DNA from: Runella limosa DSM 17973
GTDB taxonomy: Bacteria; Bacteroidota; Bacteroidia; Cytophagales; Spirosomataceae
NCBI RefSeq assembly: GCF_000482465.1
Contig: NZ_AXVJ01000025.1
Coordinates: 62,001-126,000, forward strand
DNA length: 64,000 bases
Direction: 5' to 3'
This document shows positions 1 to 7,671 of this stretch, piece by piece; positions within the stretch are counted from its first letter, which is position 1, and every line of letters begins with the position of its first letter. A program made the position numbers and the translations under genes. The notes below the pieces were generated by a model, which saw nothing but the letters and a program-made list of their open reading frames with translations, was not told the origin of the DNA and did not search any database.

Positions 1-30
1 TTTTTTCACTAAACCCACTGACACCCCACC

Positions 31-1353
31 ATGTCGGAATCAACAAACAACACCCATTTAGAAGCATCCCTTACGCCCACCTTACTTTGGGGGCTGGGCG
101 TCGGTTACGTTATTTCAGGAATGTACTTTGGCTGGAATTTTGGCCTTGAAAAAGGCGGCTCGCTCGGCATGGCCCTTGCCACGGGGCTGGTCGTCATTAT
201 GTACGTCTGTTTTACGTTTGGCTACGCCGAACTTTCTTGTGCTATTCCCAAAGCAGGAGGCATTTTTGACTACGCCACGCGCGCATTGGGTCGCGACTGG
301 GGGTTTGTAGCAGGCATTGCCCAAGTTGTTGAATTTGTTTTAGCGCCACCCGCTATCGCCGTTGGAATAGGCGCCCACGTCAATCTTTTTTTTCCCGAAT
401 TGCCACCTACGTATGCCGCCATCGGTGCATATATAGTATTTACATCGCTCAACATCATTGGGGTAAAATTGGCCGCTACTTTTGAGCTCTTGATTACCTT
501 TGTTGCCATTGCGGGGCTTTTATTATTTGCCTCCATCACGTTCGGGGCGGTTTCGGTGCAGCATTTATCGCACAATGCCCTATCCAATGGCTGGTCGGGT
601 GTATGGGCTGCCATTCCTTTTGCCATTTGGTTTTTTTTAGGCATCGAGGGACTTGCCAACGCCGCCGAAGAAAGCAAAAACCCCCAACGCGACCTGACAC
701 GTGGCTTTGGCTCGGCCATGTTTACTCTCGTCATACTTTGTAGTATTACCTTCATCGGTTCTGTGGGGATTGCGGGCTGGGAGGCTGTCATCTACAAAGC
801 TGATGGCAGTTCTTCAGACTCTCCCTTGCCTTTGGCACTGGCACGCTTGGTCGGTGAGTCTTCGATTTGGTACAGTGCCGTTATTGTAACAGGTTTGTTT
901 GGCTTGGTAGCCTCGTTTCACGGGTTGCTAATGGCCGCTGGACGCGCCACGTTTGAAATGGGTCGCGTTGGGCACTTCCCACGGATTTTGGGTCAAATTC
1001 ACCCCAAACTCCAAACCCCCGCCAATGCGTTGCTGGTAAATATGGTCGTCGGAATCATCGTTTTGTTGTCCAATACCTCCGCCGACATCATCGTGTTATC
1101 AGTGCTCGGAGCGCTTACCCTTTATGGCTTTGGGAGCATTTGTGTGATACGCCTCCGCCAAAACGAACCCAACCTCCCTCGCCCCTTTCGTGCACCAGCT
1201 TATCCCTATATTCCTTGGTGCGCTTTTGGGCTTACTTTGGTGTCGCTGGTTGCCGTCGTCGTTTCCAATCCTCTCTTGGCCGCTTATTATGTCGGAACGC
1301 TTGTGGTTAGTTTTACCATTTATTGGGCAATTAGTATGTATCAAAAGGAATAA
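31..1353 (+). CDS. eat: Ethanolamine permease-like APC transporter
   Basis: A 440-residue polytopic inner-membrane protein with about 12 hydrophobic segments. It resembles the ethanolamine permease branch of the amino acid-polyamine-organocation family: the N-terminal GMYFGWNFGLEKGG stretch (about residues 31-44), the IPKAGGIFDYATRALG segment near residue 75, and the EGLANAAEES motif near residue 210. The family imports ethanolamine or related amines by secondary transport. The ATG lies only 30 bases into the window, so any partner genes such as ethanolamine ammonia-lyase would be upstream and out of sight. A strong terminator follows at 1483, so it is read apart from xerD. A related amino acid permease is the main alternative; substrate is inferred from family resemblance. 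Confidence 0.85.
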   Translation: MSESTNNTHLEASLTPTLLWGLGVGYVISGMYFGWNFGLEKGGSLGMALATGLVVIMYVCFTFGYAELSCAIPKAGGIFDYATRALGRDWGFVAGIAQVVEFVLAPPAIAVGIGAHVNLFFPELPPTYAAIGAYIVFTSLNIIGVKLAATFELLITFVAIAGLLLFASITFGAVSVQHLSHNALSNGWSGVWAAIPFAIWFFLGIEGLANAAEESKNPQRDLTRGFGSAMFTLVILCSITFIGSVGIAGWEAVIYKADGSSSDSPLPLALARLVGESSIWYSAVIVTGLFGLVASFHGLLMAAGRATFEMGRVGHFPRILGQIHPKLQTPANALLVNMVVGIIVLLSNTSADIIVLSVLGALTLYGFGSICVIRLRQNEPNLPRPFRAPAYPYIPWCAFGLTLVSLVAVVVSNPLLAAYYVGTLVVSFTIYWAISMYQKE

Positions 1354-1482
1354 AAGTCGTTTCAGTAAAAATTTCGCACTTTTTAATTTCGTTTTAATAA
1401 AGAATGCATTAGCTTTGTTCTCGAATTCAATTCTTTCTCATTCGAGAAATTGGATTTATAGAAATGGTGTGGATAACGTCGG

Positions 1483-1520
1483 AAAGCTGTTCGAAATTTC
1501 GAGCAGCTTTTTGTTTTTTT
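1483..1520 (+). terminator. Rho-independent terminator after the permease
   Basis: A 7-bp stem (1483-1489 with 1504-1510), a G-U pair and a further 5-bp inner stem around an AT loop, followed by a T-rich run (TTGTTTTTTT). It separates the permease from xerD. Confidence 0.8.
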
Positions 1521-1549
1521 TAGCCCTCCCAAATCCCCCAAAAAGCCTG

Positions 1550-1557
1550 TATTTTTG
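1550..1557 (+). promoter_or_regulatory. Possible -7 promoter element for xerD
   Basis: TATTTTTG matches the Bacteroidota -7 consensus TAnnTTTG and lies 30 bases before the chosen xerD start. No clear TTG -33 element is present at the usual spacing, so this is weak. Confidence 0.3.
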
Positions 1558-1587
1558 TGCCGACCTTATTTAGTGAGCTACTTTCTT

Positions 1588-2481
1588 ATGTGGGATATTT
1601 ACCTGAAACACTTTAAAGACTTTTTACTCCTCGAACGCGGTCTGGCCGACAACTCCGTAGAAGCTTACGTACGCGATGCCACCAAACTCGCCGAATACGT
1701 CGAATTGATGGGAGGAAAAGAAATCACGGCGGTGGTTGAGTTCGATATTTTAGGATTTTTGGGCTACCTGCACGATTTAGGCCTGGCCGCTCATTCGCAA
1801 GCACGTATTTTATCGGGGTTAAAAGCGTTTTTTAAATACCTACTGCTAGAAAACATTCTAACCATCGACCCAACCCAGCTCATTGAATCCCCGCATCTGT
1901 CGCGGCATTTGCCCGATGTGCTCACTTACCCCGAAATTTTAGCGTTGTTGGAAGCCAATGACCTTTCAACCCCCGAAGGAATGCGCAACCGTGCCATGCT
2001 GGAAGTGCTGTACAGTTCGGGGCTGCGGGTGTCGGAATTAGTCGATTTACAAATCACCAATTGTTATTTTGACGCAGGTTTTTTGCGGGTAATTGGAAAA
2101 GGAAGCAAGACCCGACTGGTGCCCATCGGTAGCGATGCCGTCAAACAAACTTTGCTTTACATCAACCATACCCGTAGCGCGCTCGAAGTACAGAAGGGGC
2201 ACGAAGATTTTGTGTTTCTAAACCGTCGCGGAAAACAGCTTACCCGCGTCATGGTATTTTTGGTCATCAAAAACTTGGTTGAAGTGGCTGGAATACCCAA
2301 AAAAGTCAGTCCGCACACTTTTCGACATTCTTTTGCCACGCACCTGATTGAAGGGGGAGCCGATTTGCGGGCGGTGCAGGAAATGCTCGGCCACGAATCC
2401 ATTACTACAACCGAAATTTATACCCACCTCGACCGCGAATACCTCCGCGAAGTGGTGACAAAATACCACCCAAGGGCCTAA
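1588..2481 (+). CDS. xerD: Site-specific tyrosine recombinase XerD
   Basis: A 297-residue tyrosine recombinase that resolves chromosome dimers at dif together with XerC at the division septum. The N-terminal SAM-like core-binding domain covers roughly residues 1-90 and the catalytic domain about 110-290. The full catalytic set is visible: R147, K171, H243, R246, H269 and the nucleophile Y278. Length is normal for XerC/XerD. The ATG at 1588 was chosen because it gives the usual WDIYLKHFKDFLLLERG-like start; an upstream in-frame alternative at 1555 adds 11 unusual residues. It stands alone between two hairpins. No mobile-element context is visible, which favours a housekeeping Xer over an integrase. 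XerC is the alternative name. Confidence 0.92.
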   Translation: MWDIYLKHFKDFLLLERGLADNSVEAYVRDATKLAEYVELMGGKEITAVVEFDILGFLGYLHDLGLAAHSQARILSGLKAFFKYLLLENILTIDPTQLIESPHLSRHLPDVLTYPEILALLEANDLSTPEGMRNRAMLEVLYSSGLRVSELVDLQITNCYFDAGFLRVIGKGSKTRLVPIGSDAVKQTLLYINHTRSALEVQKGHEDFVFLNRRGKQLTRVMVFLVIKNLVEVAGIPKKVSPHTFRHSFATHLIEGGADLRAVQEMLGHESITTTEIYTHLDREYLREVVTKYHPRA

Positions 2482-2488
2482 AAAAAGT

Positions 2489-2511
2489 CGCGGGGGGCAT
2501 GGCCCCCCGCG
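2489..2511 (+). terminator. GC-rich perfect hairpin after xerD
   Basis: A perfect 10-bp stem (2489-2498 with 2502-2511) around a 3-base loop, eight bases after the xerD stop. There is no strong T-run after it, so it may end transcription weakly or protect the mRNA 3' end. Confidence 0.6.
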
Positions 2512-2693
2512 ATCTCCGCTTTTACTTTACCCCTTATTCAAATCACATGAAAACGTGAATTGAGAAAGATTTTTATGCATTATCACTGCCAGATTTTTCC
2601 CCCACAAAATAGTGCTCCGTATGTTTAAAGAGCAGGTTGAAGGAAGTCATCGAACCGTAAATCTTGGTGATGTACTGCTGTATATTTACTTTT

Positions 2694-2774
2694 TTACGAT
2701 TTCACATTTATCACTACCCCATCGCCAAACTCGCTATGACGTACCCGAGAACCTACTCCTAAAATCTGCTTCAT
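2694..2774 (-). pseudogene. Fragment resembling a short KOW/SH3-like N-terminus
   Basis: The 642-base gap between xerD and the acyl-CoA ligase holds no intact gene. On the minus strand a 26-codon piece starting at 2774 contains VGSRVRHSEFGDGVV, the kind of small beta-barrel start (G.RV.H..FG.GVV) seen at the ends of some helicases and small bacterial proteins. It stops at 2694. A different minus frame then stays open for about 40 codons (roughly 2570-2697), which would fit a frameshifted remnant. This could be chance; no function is claimed. Confidence 0.25.
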
Positions 2775-3002
2775 TACAAACTGTTTTTGTGAGCTATGCT
2801 TTTCTTGTAAACAACTTGCGTGCCAAACTTCAATTTGCATTACAAAAAAAATAAAAAAATATTTAACTACCATAAAAATCAATCACTTATAAAAAGCTTT
2901 CAACTTTTAATCAACATACATAAATATACCAAAATTAAGTGCCACCAATTATAAACCTCTCTTTATAAGCAAGTTAATTTACACCACAGGGAAGACTCCC
3001 TA

Positions 3003-3030
3003 CTCCTGATTCTTTTTCGGGAGGTTTTTT
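3003..3030 (+). terminator. Orphan terminator-like hairpin
   Basis: A 7-bp stem (3003-3009 with 3017-3023, one G-U pair) followed by GTTTTTT. It lies about 500 bases after xerD and 94 before the next start codon, with no recognisable gene in front of it. It may end a small non-coding RNA or a leader. Confidence 0.5.
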
Positions 3031-3123
3031 ACGCAAAAGTTATTTTTGGTACCTCTCTTTATTTTTTATAGTGATTCAAAGAAAAAACATAAATTTACCC
3101 AAACAACAAACCTTTAACTAGCG

Positions 3124-4806
3124 ATGATTCAGACGCGTATTATTCCCCGCACGCACTCGGCCTACGACCCACCGTTGACTATCAAGATGTTATTCAATCA
3201 AGTTACTAAATACAACCCAGAACGGGAGATTGTCTATCGGGACTTGTTTCGGATGAATTATACCACTTTCGACAAGCGGGTGCGTCAACTGGCGAATGTT
3301 CTTACTGAACTAGGGGTAAAAGGAGGTGATACCGTAGCGGTGATGGACTGGGACAGTCACCGTTACTTGGAGTGTTTCTTTGCGATTCCTTGCTTAGGGG
3401 CAGTGTTGCACACCATCAACGTTCGGCTTTCTCCCGCTCAAATTCTTTATACCATGAATCACGCCGACGATAAGGTGGTGATTGTGCATGAAGATTTTGT
3501 CCCTATCATCGAAGCCATCAAAGACCAACTTACCACCGTCGAGAAATTTATCATTATCAGTGATAAGGTGTATCAAGACGCCAATGCGCCGTTGGCTGCC
3601 ACTAGTTTTCGTCTTGAAGGCGAGTACGAGAACTTGCTCAGTAGTGCCTCTGACGACTTTGATTTCCCTGATTTTGACGAAAATAGTTTAGCAACTACCT
3701 TTTATACCACAGGTACAACGGGCAACCCCAAAGGCGTTTACTTTTCGCATCGTCAATTGGTCATGCACACGTTTTGTTTATTGGCATATTTTCCAGGCTA
3801 CCGCGCCCTGCCACTCGACCACCGCGATGTCTATATGCCCATCACACCGTTGTTCCACGTACACGGTTGGGGCTTTCCTTACTTGGCGACCATGCTCAAT
3901 TTCAAACAGGTGTATCCTGGGCGGTACGAGCCCGAAATGCTCTTGAGGTTGTTGTTGAAAGAAAAGGTAACCTTTTCGCACTGTGTTCCGACCATCCTCA
4001 ATATGCTGGTCAATAGCCCCGTAGCGAAACAAGTGGATTTGAGCAAATGGAGCGTCCTGATTGGAGGCTCGGCCCTTACGAAAGGACTTGCCAAAGCGGC
4101 TTTAGAACTGGGTATCAACGTAACGCAAGGTTACGGAATGTCAGAAACAGCGCCTATTATGTCGGTGGTTCACCTTACCGACGAACAGCTTCAATTGAGT
4201 ATCGACGAACAGCTTCCTTTCCGAACCAAAGCGGGAAAAATTGCCCCGTTTGTGGAGTTGGATATCATCGACGACGATGGCAACTCGCTCCCACACGACG
4301 GCGACGCGGTGGGGGAATTGGTAGCACGTGGCCCGTGGATGACGCAGGGCTATTATAAAGACCCCGAAGCCTCTGAAAAACTCTGGGCGGGCGGCTGGCT
4401 GCACACGGGCGACGTAGCGGCGATTGGTACAGATTACTACGTTACGATTGCTGACCGCGTCAAAGACGTGATTAAAACGGGCGGAGAATGGGTGTCGTCC
4501 CTCGACATTGAGAATTTGCTTTCGCAGGTGGAAGGGGTGGCCGAATCGGCAGTTGTTGGTTTTCCTGACCCACGCTGGGGCGAGCGGCCGCACGCGATTT
4601 TGGTAATCAAGCCCGACTACCAAGATAAACTTACCCCCGAAGGCATCAAAGCAGGTTTACAAGCCCGCGTAGATAGTGGCGAAATCAACAAGTGGTACGT
4701 CCCAGACAATATCGTTTTTGTTCCCGAAATTCCTAAAACATCGGTGGGCAAAATTGACAAAAAACGAATTCGAGTGGAGATGAAGGAGTTGATTTTGGGA
4801 GCCTAG
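3124..4806 (+). CDS. AMP-forming fatty acyl-CoA ligase (AlkK/FadD-like)
   Basis: A 560-residue member of the ANL adenylating family that activates a carboxylic acid with ATP and joins it to coenzyme A, feeding beta-oxidation or acyl transfer in the cytoplasm. Visible motifs: P-loop TTGTTGNPKG (195-204), YGMSE (337-341), the ribose-binding Asp in LHTGD (D430), the hinge DRVKD (444-448) followed by the GGEWVSS motif, and the catalytic lysine near the end in VGKID (K543). The overall pattern is closest to medium/long-chain fatty acid ligases of the AlkK type. The exact chain length preference cannot be read from sequence. It stands alone with a long upstream gap and a repeat-rich downstream gap. 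Confidence 0.87.
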   Translation: MIQTRIIPRTHSAYDPPLTIKMLFNQVTKYNPEREIVYRDLFRMNYTTFDKRVRQLANVLTELGVKGGDTVAVMDWDSHRYLECFFAIPCLGAVLHTINVRLSPAQILYTMNHADDKVVIVHEDFVPIIEAIKDQLTTVEKFIIISDKVYQDANAPLAATSFRLEGEYENLLSSASDDFDFPDFDENSLATTFYTTGTTGNPKGVYFSHRQLVMHTFCLLAYFPGYRALPLDHRDVYMPITPLFHVHGWGFPYLATMLNFKQVYPGRYEPEMLLRLLLKEKVTFSHCVPTILNMLVNSPVAKQVDLSKWSVLIGGSALTKGLAKAALELGINVTQGYGMSETAPIMSVVHLTDEQLQLSIDEQLPFRTKAGKIAPFVELDIIDDDGNSLPHDGDAVGELVARGPWMTQGYYKDPEASEKLWAGGWLHTGDVAAIGTDYYVTIADRVKDVIKTGGEWVSSLDIENLLSQVEGVAESAVVGFPDPRWGERPHAILVIKPDYQDKLTPEGIKAGLQARVDSGEINKWYVPDNIVFVPEIPKTSVGKIDKKRIRVEMKELILGA

Positions 4807-4836
4807 TTTCTTATAAAGTTGGCTATTGCAAGGCTT

Positions 4837-4994
4837 TTTTGTCACCCCATTTCATCGTCATTCCCTACTTTTTTGTCACCCCGACGAAGGAGGGGTCTAA
4901 ATCAACGTTAGATTTCCTCCTTCGATGGAGCGTAACGCTCGCACCTTTTTTCGCAAGCTTCTACCGATAGCGCGAAGCTCCGCCTCGTGCTATC
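4837..4994. repeat. Compound palindromic intergenic segment
   Basis: A non-coding stretch with two direct copies of TTTTTTGTCACCCC (4837 and 4870) and three stacked hairpins: 4885-4893 with 4916-4924 (9-bp arms), 4929-4933 with 4937-4941, and 4966-4975 with 4985-4994 (10-bp arms, one G-U). It resembles the dispersed 'GTCACCCCGACGAAGGAGG'-type spacer repeats of Cytophagales genomes, but only one copy lies in this window, so the repeat status is inference. Confidence 0.45.
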
Positions 4995-5022
4995 AGCGGG
5001 AAGTCAAGATTTTATTTACAAG

Positions 5023-5239
5023 CAGGTTGAACGCATTAAAATATAGATTCTCTATTAATTGCTCCAGAGGAGCTACATCTTAGTAGAAAAATGAATCAAA
5101 TCCACCTCAAAACCCCATCAGGGCAACCGACGTTCGGTGAAAGATGTCACCCCGATGGGGCTTTGGGACAGCTTTCACCCCTCTTTTCCTACTAAGATTT
5201 AGCCTCCCTGAGGCTACTTTTTTTATGCGTTTAACCTGA
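5023..5239 (+). mobile_element. MITE-like nested palindromic element, copy A
   Basis: A 217-bp non-coding element. It starts CAGGTTGAACGCATT (5023-5037) and ends with the near-perfect inverted copy ATGCGTTTAACCTG (5225-5238). It is flanked by the direct repeat TTTACAAG (5015-5022 and 5240-5247); counting the A before each copy the match is 9 of 9 bases, the mark of a target-site duplication. Inside are further nested inverted repeats: TCTTAGTAG (5078-5086) with CTACTAAGA (5189-5197), a central CCCATC/GATGGG pair, and two small hairpins (5061-5073 and 5201-5215). It has no open reading frame, so it would need a transposase supplied elsewhere. Copies B and C share all these blocks. Confidence 0.8.
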
Positions 5240-5303
5240 TTTACAAGAATTTTTTTCGGTTATTAGGACGTTCATTCTAATAACCAGCTAAAAATTACCT
5301 GTA

Positions 5304-6491
5304 ATGCCTTTACCACCCAAAAGTAACTCCTCTTCCTCTACCAACACCCTCCTTGGTGCGGCATTCCTAATGGCGACTTCCGCCGTTGGGCCAGGTTTTT
5401 TGACTCAAACTACCGTTTTTACGCAACAGTTACTTGCTAATTTTGGTTTTGTTATTCTCCTGTCTATTCTGCTTGACCTAGGGGCTCAACTCAATATTTG
5501 GCGGATCATTGCCATTACCGAAAAACGCGCCCAAGATATTGCCAACGATTTATTTTTTGGGTTGGGCTACTTACTTTCTGCCTTGATTGTACTGGGCGGA
5601 TTGGCTTTTAATATTGGTAATGTGGCGGGTGCAGGTTTGGGAATTGAAGCCATGAGCGGGTTAGACGTAAAAATCGGAGCGTTGGTAAGTGCGGCTATTG
5701 GAATCGCCCTATTTCTACTTCCCGAAGCAGGCAAAGCCATGGACAATTTTGCCAAATACCTAGGCATTTTGATGCTCTTGCTTATTGCTTACGTAGTCTT
5801 TTCGGCCAACCCTCCCGTTGGGGAAGCCATCTTGCGAACCGTTGCCCCTCAGCAATTTGACCCCATCGCCACCATCACGCTCGTCGGCGGCACGGTTGGG
5901 GGGTACATTACGTTTGCGGGCGGCCATCGTTTGTTGGAAGCAGGCATCAAAGGGGCACACTACCTTCCCCAAGTCAATCGCAGTGCGACCACGGGAATTT
6001 TGGTCACCTCCGTTATTCGTTATTTTTTGTTTTTGGCTACGTTGGGTGTGCTTGCCATGGGACTTACGTTAAGCAAAGATAACCCACCCGCGTCGGTGTT
6101 TCAGTTGGCCGCGGGTCAAACGGGCTATCGGCTATTTGGGGTACTCATGTGGAGTGCCGCCATCACTTCGGTCATTGGTTCGGCTTATACGTCGGTTTCG
6201 TTTTTGCGGACTTTCCACCCCAGCCTCGAACGTAACCATCGCTATATCACAGTCGGCTTTATCGCCCTTTCTACCCTTGTATTTATCGCCATTGGAAAAC
6301 CCGTGCAAATTTTAGTGTTTGTAGGAACGGTCAATGGATTTATTTTACCCATTGCGCTTTCGGTGATGCTTATCGCTGCTCGCAACAAACGCCTCGTCGG
6401 GGAGTACCGACATCCACTTTGGCTGCAACTTGCAGGCTGGCTAGTCGTCCTCATCATGAGCGGCATGGCGCTCCAAACGTTGTTGAAATAA
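5304..6491 (+). CDS. NRAMP-related transporter (YcsG-like)
   Basis: A 395-residue inner-membrane protein with about 11 hydrophobic segments, related to the NRAMP divalent-metal transporter family but of the divergent YcsG-like branch. In place of the canonical metal-binding DPGN of helix 1 it has GPGFLTQ (residues 29-35), and the helix-6 region reads TFAGGHRL instead of the usual MPH motif. The loss of both Asp and Asn suggests that it may not carry Mn or Fe in the standard way. In other bacteria such genes often sit beside 5-oxoprolinase (pxpABC) genes, but none is seen here. It begins 57 bases after the right target-site repeat of element A, whose insertion may affect its expression. Confidence 0.75.
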   Translation: MPLPPKSNSSSSTNTLLGAAFLMATSAVGPGFLTQTTVFTQQLLANFGFVILLSILLDLGAQLNIWRIIAITEKRAQDIANDLFFGLGYLLSALIVLGGLAFNIGNVAGAGLGIEAMSGLDVKIGALVSAAIGIALFLLPEAGKAMDNFAKYLGILMLLLIAYVVFSANPPVGEAILRTVAPQQFDPIATITLVGGTVGGYITFAGGHRLLEAGIKGAHYLPQVNRSATTGILVTSVIRYFLFLATLGVLAMGLTLSKDNPPASVFQLAAGQTGYRLFGVLMWSAAITSVIGSAYTSVSFLRTFHPSLERNHRYITVGFIALSTLVFIAIGKPVQILVFVGTVNGFILPIALSVMLIAARNKRLVGEYRHPLWLQLAGWLVVLIMSGMALQTLLK

Positions 6492-6508
6492 GTACTTCTA
6501 ATTTAAAA

Positions 6509-6548
6509 TTCGACATTCTGCCCTCTACATTCGACACTCAATTAGACA
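6509..6548 (+). repeat. 'TTCGACAyTCTGC' intergenic filler repeat, copy 1
   Basis: A low-complexity spacer built from TTCGACATTCTGCCCTC and ATTCGACACTC units. Close relatives lie at 10236-10271 and 32752-32783, each just beside a gene end. Confidence 0.5.
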
Positions 6549-6554
6549 TTTTCT

Positions 6555-7064
6555 ATGAAACGTATTGGTCTTATTTCTGACACGCACCATTATTTAGACG
6601 ACGCTGTTTTTACCCATTTTGACGAATGCGACGAAATCTGGCACGCGGGTGATGTTGGTAGTGTTGAGATTTTGGATAAACTAGCCCAATTTAAACCACT
6701 TCGGGCGGTATATGGCAATATCGACGCCAAAGAAATTCGCTGGCAAGCCCCCGAACACCTACGTTTTGAGTTGGAAGGTTTTCGAGTGTGGATGACGCAC
6801 ATTGGCGGAGCGCCCCCAAAATACAACCCGCACGTTCGGCCCGAATTAAAGAATACAACTCCCGATATTTTTGTTTGTGGCCATTCGCACATCCTCCGCG
6901 TTATGCGCGATCCGCAGCTCAACAACATGCTGTACCTCAATCCTGGCGCAGCGGGCCGCGAAGGTTTTCACAAAATCCGCACTCTTTTACGGTTTGTTTT
7001 GGACAGCGGTAAAATCAGCCAAATGGAAGTGATTGAGTTGGGGAAGCGCGGGGCAATTGCTTAG
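6555..7064 (+). CDS. YfcE/MJ0936-type metallophosphoesterase
   Basis: A 169-residue single-domain phosphodiesterase of the calcineurin-like fold, cytoplasmic. All metal-binding motifs are in order: SDTHH (D9, H11), HAGD (D33), GN (N55), H82 in THIGG, and GHSH (H110, H112), followed by NPGAAG. These ligands hold two divalent metals that hydrolyse phosphodiester bonds; the natural substrate of the family is poorly defined. Length is typical. It follows the NRAMP-like gene by 63 bases and may be co-transcribed with it, although the spacer carries the short filler repeat described at 6509. Confidence 0.88.
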   Translation: MKRIGLISDTHHYLDDAVFTHFDECDEIWHAGDVGSVEILDKLAQFKPLRAVYGNIDAKEIRWQAPEHLRFELEGFRVWMTHIGGAPPKYNPHVRPELKNTTPDIFVCGHSHILRVMRDPQLNNMLYLNPGAAGREGFHKIRTLLRFVLDSGKISQMEVIELGKRGAIA

Positions 7065-7293
7065 ATTGGCTATACCAATATGTTATTTACTAGAAGCGCA
7101 TACCAAATATTATTACTAAATTTTGGCATATATTTATTTTTTTTACTTTTTTTCTTTGAATACAAAATAATATATGGCTTATTTGCAGACTCTAGTTATT
7201 CGGCAGTAAGACCGACTTTTGCCCCTACTTTGATAGTTGAAAACTTTGTTAAGGTATCCACTAAGCCCATTTTGGGTTTATAATTGCTATATT

Positions 7294-7488
7294 ATGCCTA
7301 AGCTAACTATCAAAAAAATCTTTTTTTACCTACAAGATAGCCCATTTTCAAAAGACGAAGAAGTTCTTTTGCTAACAACGCTCACCCAGCGAGAGTTAGA
7401 ATTACTCATTCTACTCATCGATGCCCCATCCAATGAAGAATTAGCCCAAAAACTACACATAGAACTCAAAAGTGTAAAAATGGATTAG
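7294..7488 (+). pseudogene. Truncated LuxR-type helix-turn-helix protein
   Basis: A 64-codon frame from the ATG at 7294. Residues 30-64 read like the first helices of a LuxR-type DNA-binding domain: LTQRELELL, then SNEELAQKLHIELKSVK, matching the family pattern LTxRExExL...SNxEIAxxL..S.xTVK. The frame stops right after the recognition helix, where a family member would continue, next to a run of five A bases. The upstream 150 bases are AT-rich with no good gene. This looks like a regulator broken by a frameshift; it may be inactive. Confidence 0.5.
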
Positions 7489-7607
7489 AAACTGAATGGC
7501 CAGGAACTCAATCAGATTTTAACGGAGGATGTGTAAAGTTTGGAATGCAAAAAACCTATTTTCTCGGATTTGTAGTATCAGAAGAAATGGTTTTTGAATC
7601 GTGTTAA
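7488..7607 (+). pseudogene. Unrecognised C-terminal gene remnant
   Basis: In a second frame, directly after the stop of the LuxR-like fragment, 39 codons stay open to a TAA at 7605-7607. The predicted peptide (ETEWPGTQSDFNGGC... ending VVSEEMVFESC) has a balanced, protein-like composition but no start codon of its own. It looks like the tail of a lost gene, joined to the regulator fragment by a deletion or recombination. A strong hairpin follows at 7618, consistent with an original gene end. Confidence 0.35.
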
Positions 7608-7617
7608 ATTTACAAAT

Positions 7618-7650
7618 AGCTACGAGATGTTTAAACAGCATCTCGTAGCT
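7618..7650 (+). terminator. Strong hairpin after the gene remnant
   Basis: A perfect 12-bp stem (AGCTACGAGATG at 7618-7629 with its complement at 7639-7650) and a 9-base loop, followed by TCTATTATAT. It is placed like a terminator for the decayed gene ending at 7607. Confidence 0.6.
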
Positions 7651-7671
7651 TCTATTATATCAGACATTTAT

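Noticed and set aside
270-791. A 173-codon minus-strand frame inside the permease gene
   Set aside because: It is a shadow of a well-supported gene and has no known motif.
1588-2481. xerD considered as a phage or transposon integrase
   Set aside because: Length, motif spacing and the absence of phage genes or attachment repeats fit the housekeeping recombinase better.
2612-2854. An 80-codon plus-strand frame in the gap after xerD
   Set aside because: Biased AT-rich composition, no start context and no recognisable pattern. The minus-strand fragment with the VRHSEFGDGVV pattern is more likely to be the coding remnant.
7080-7283. A 67-codon hydrophobic frame upstream of the LuxR-type fragment
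   Set aside because: AT-rich sequence that gives Phe/Leu/Ile by composition alone; no signal of a gene.
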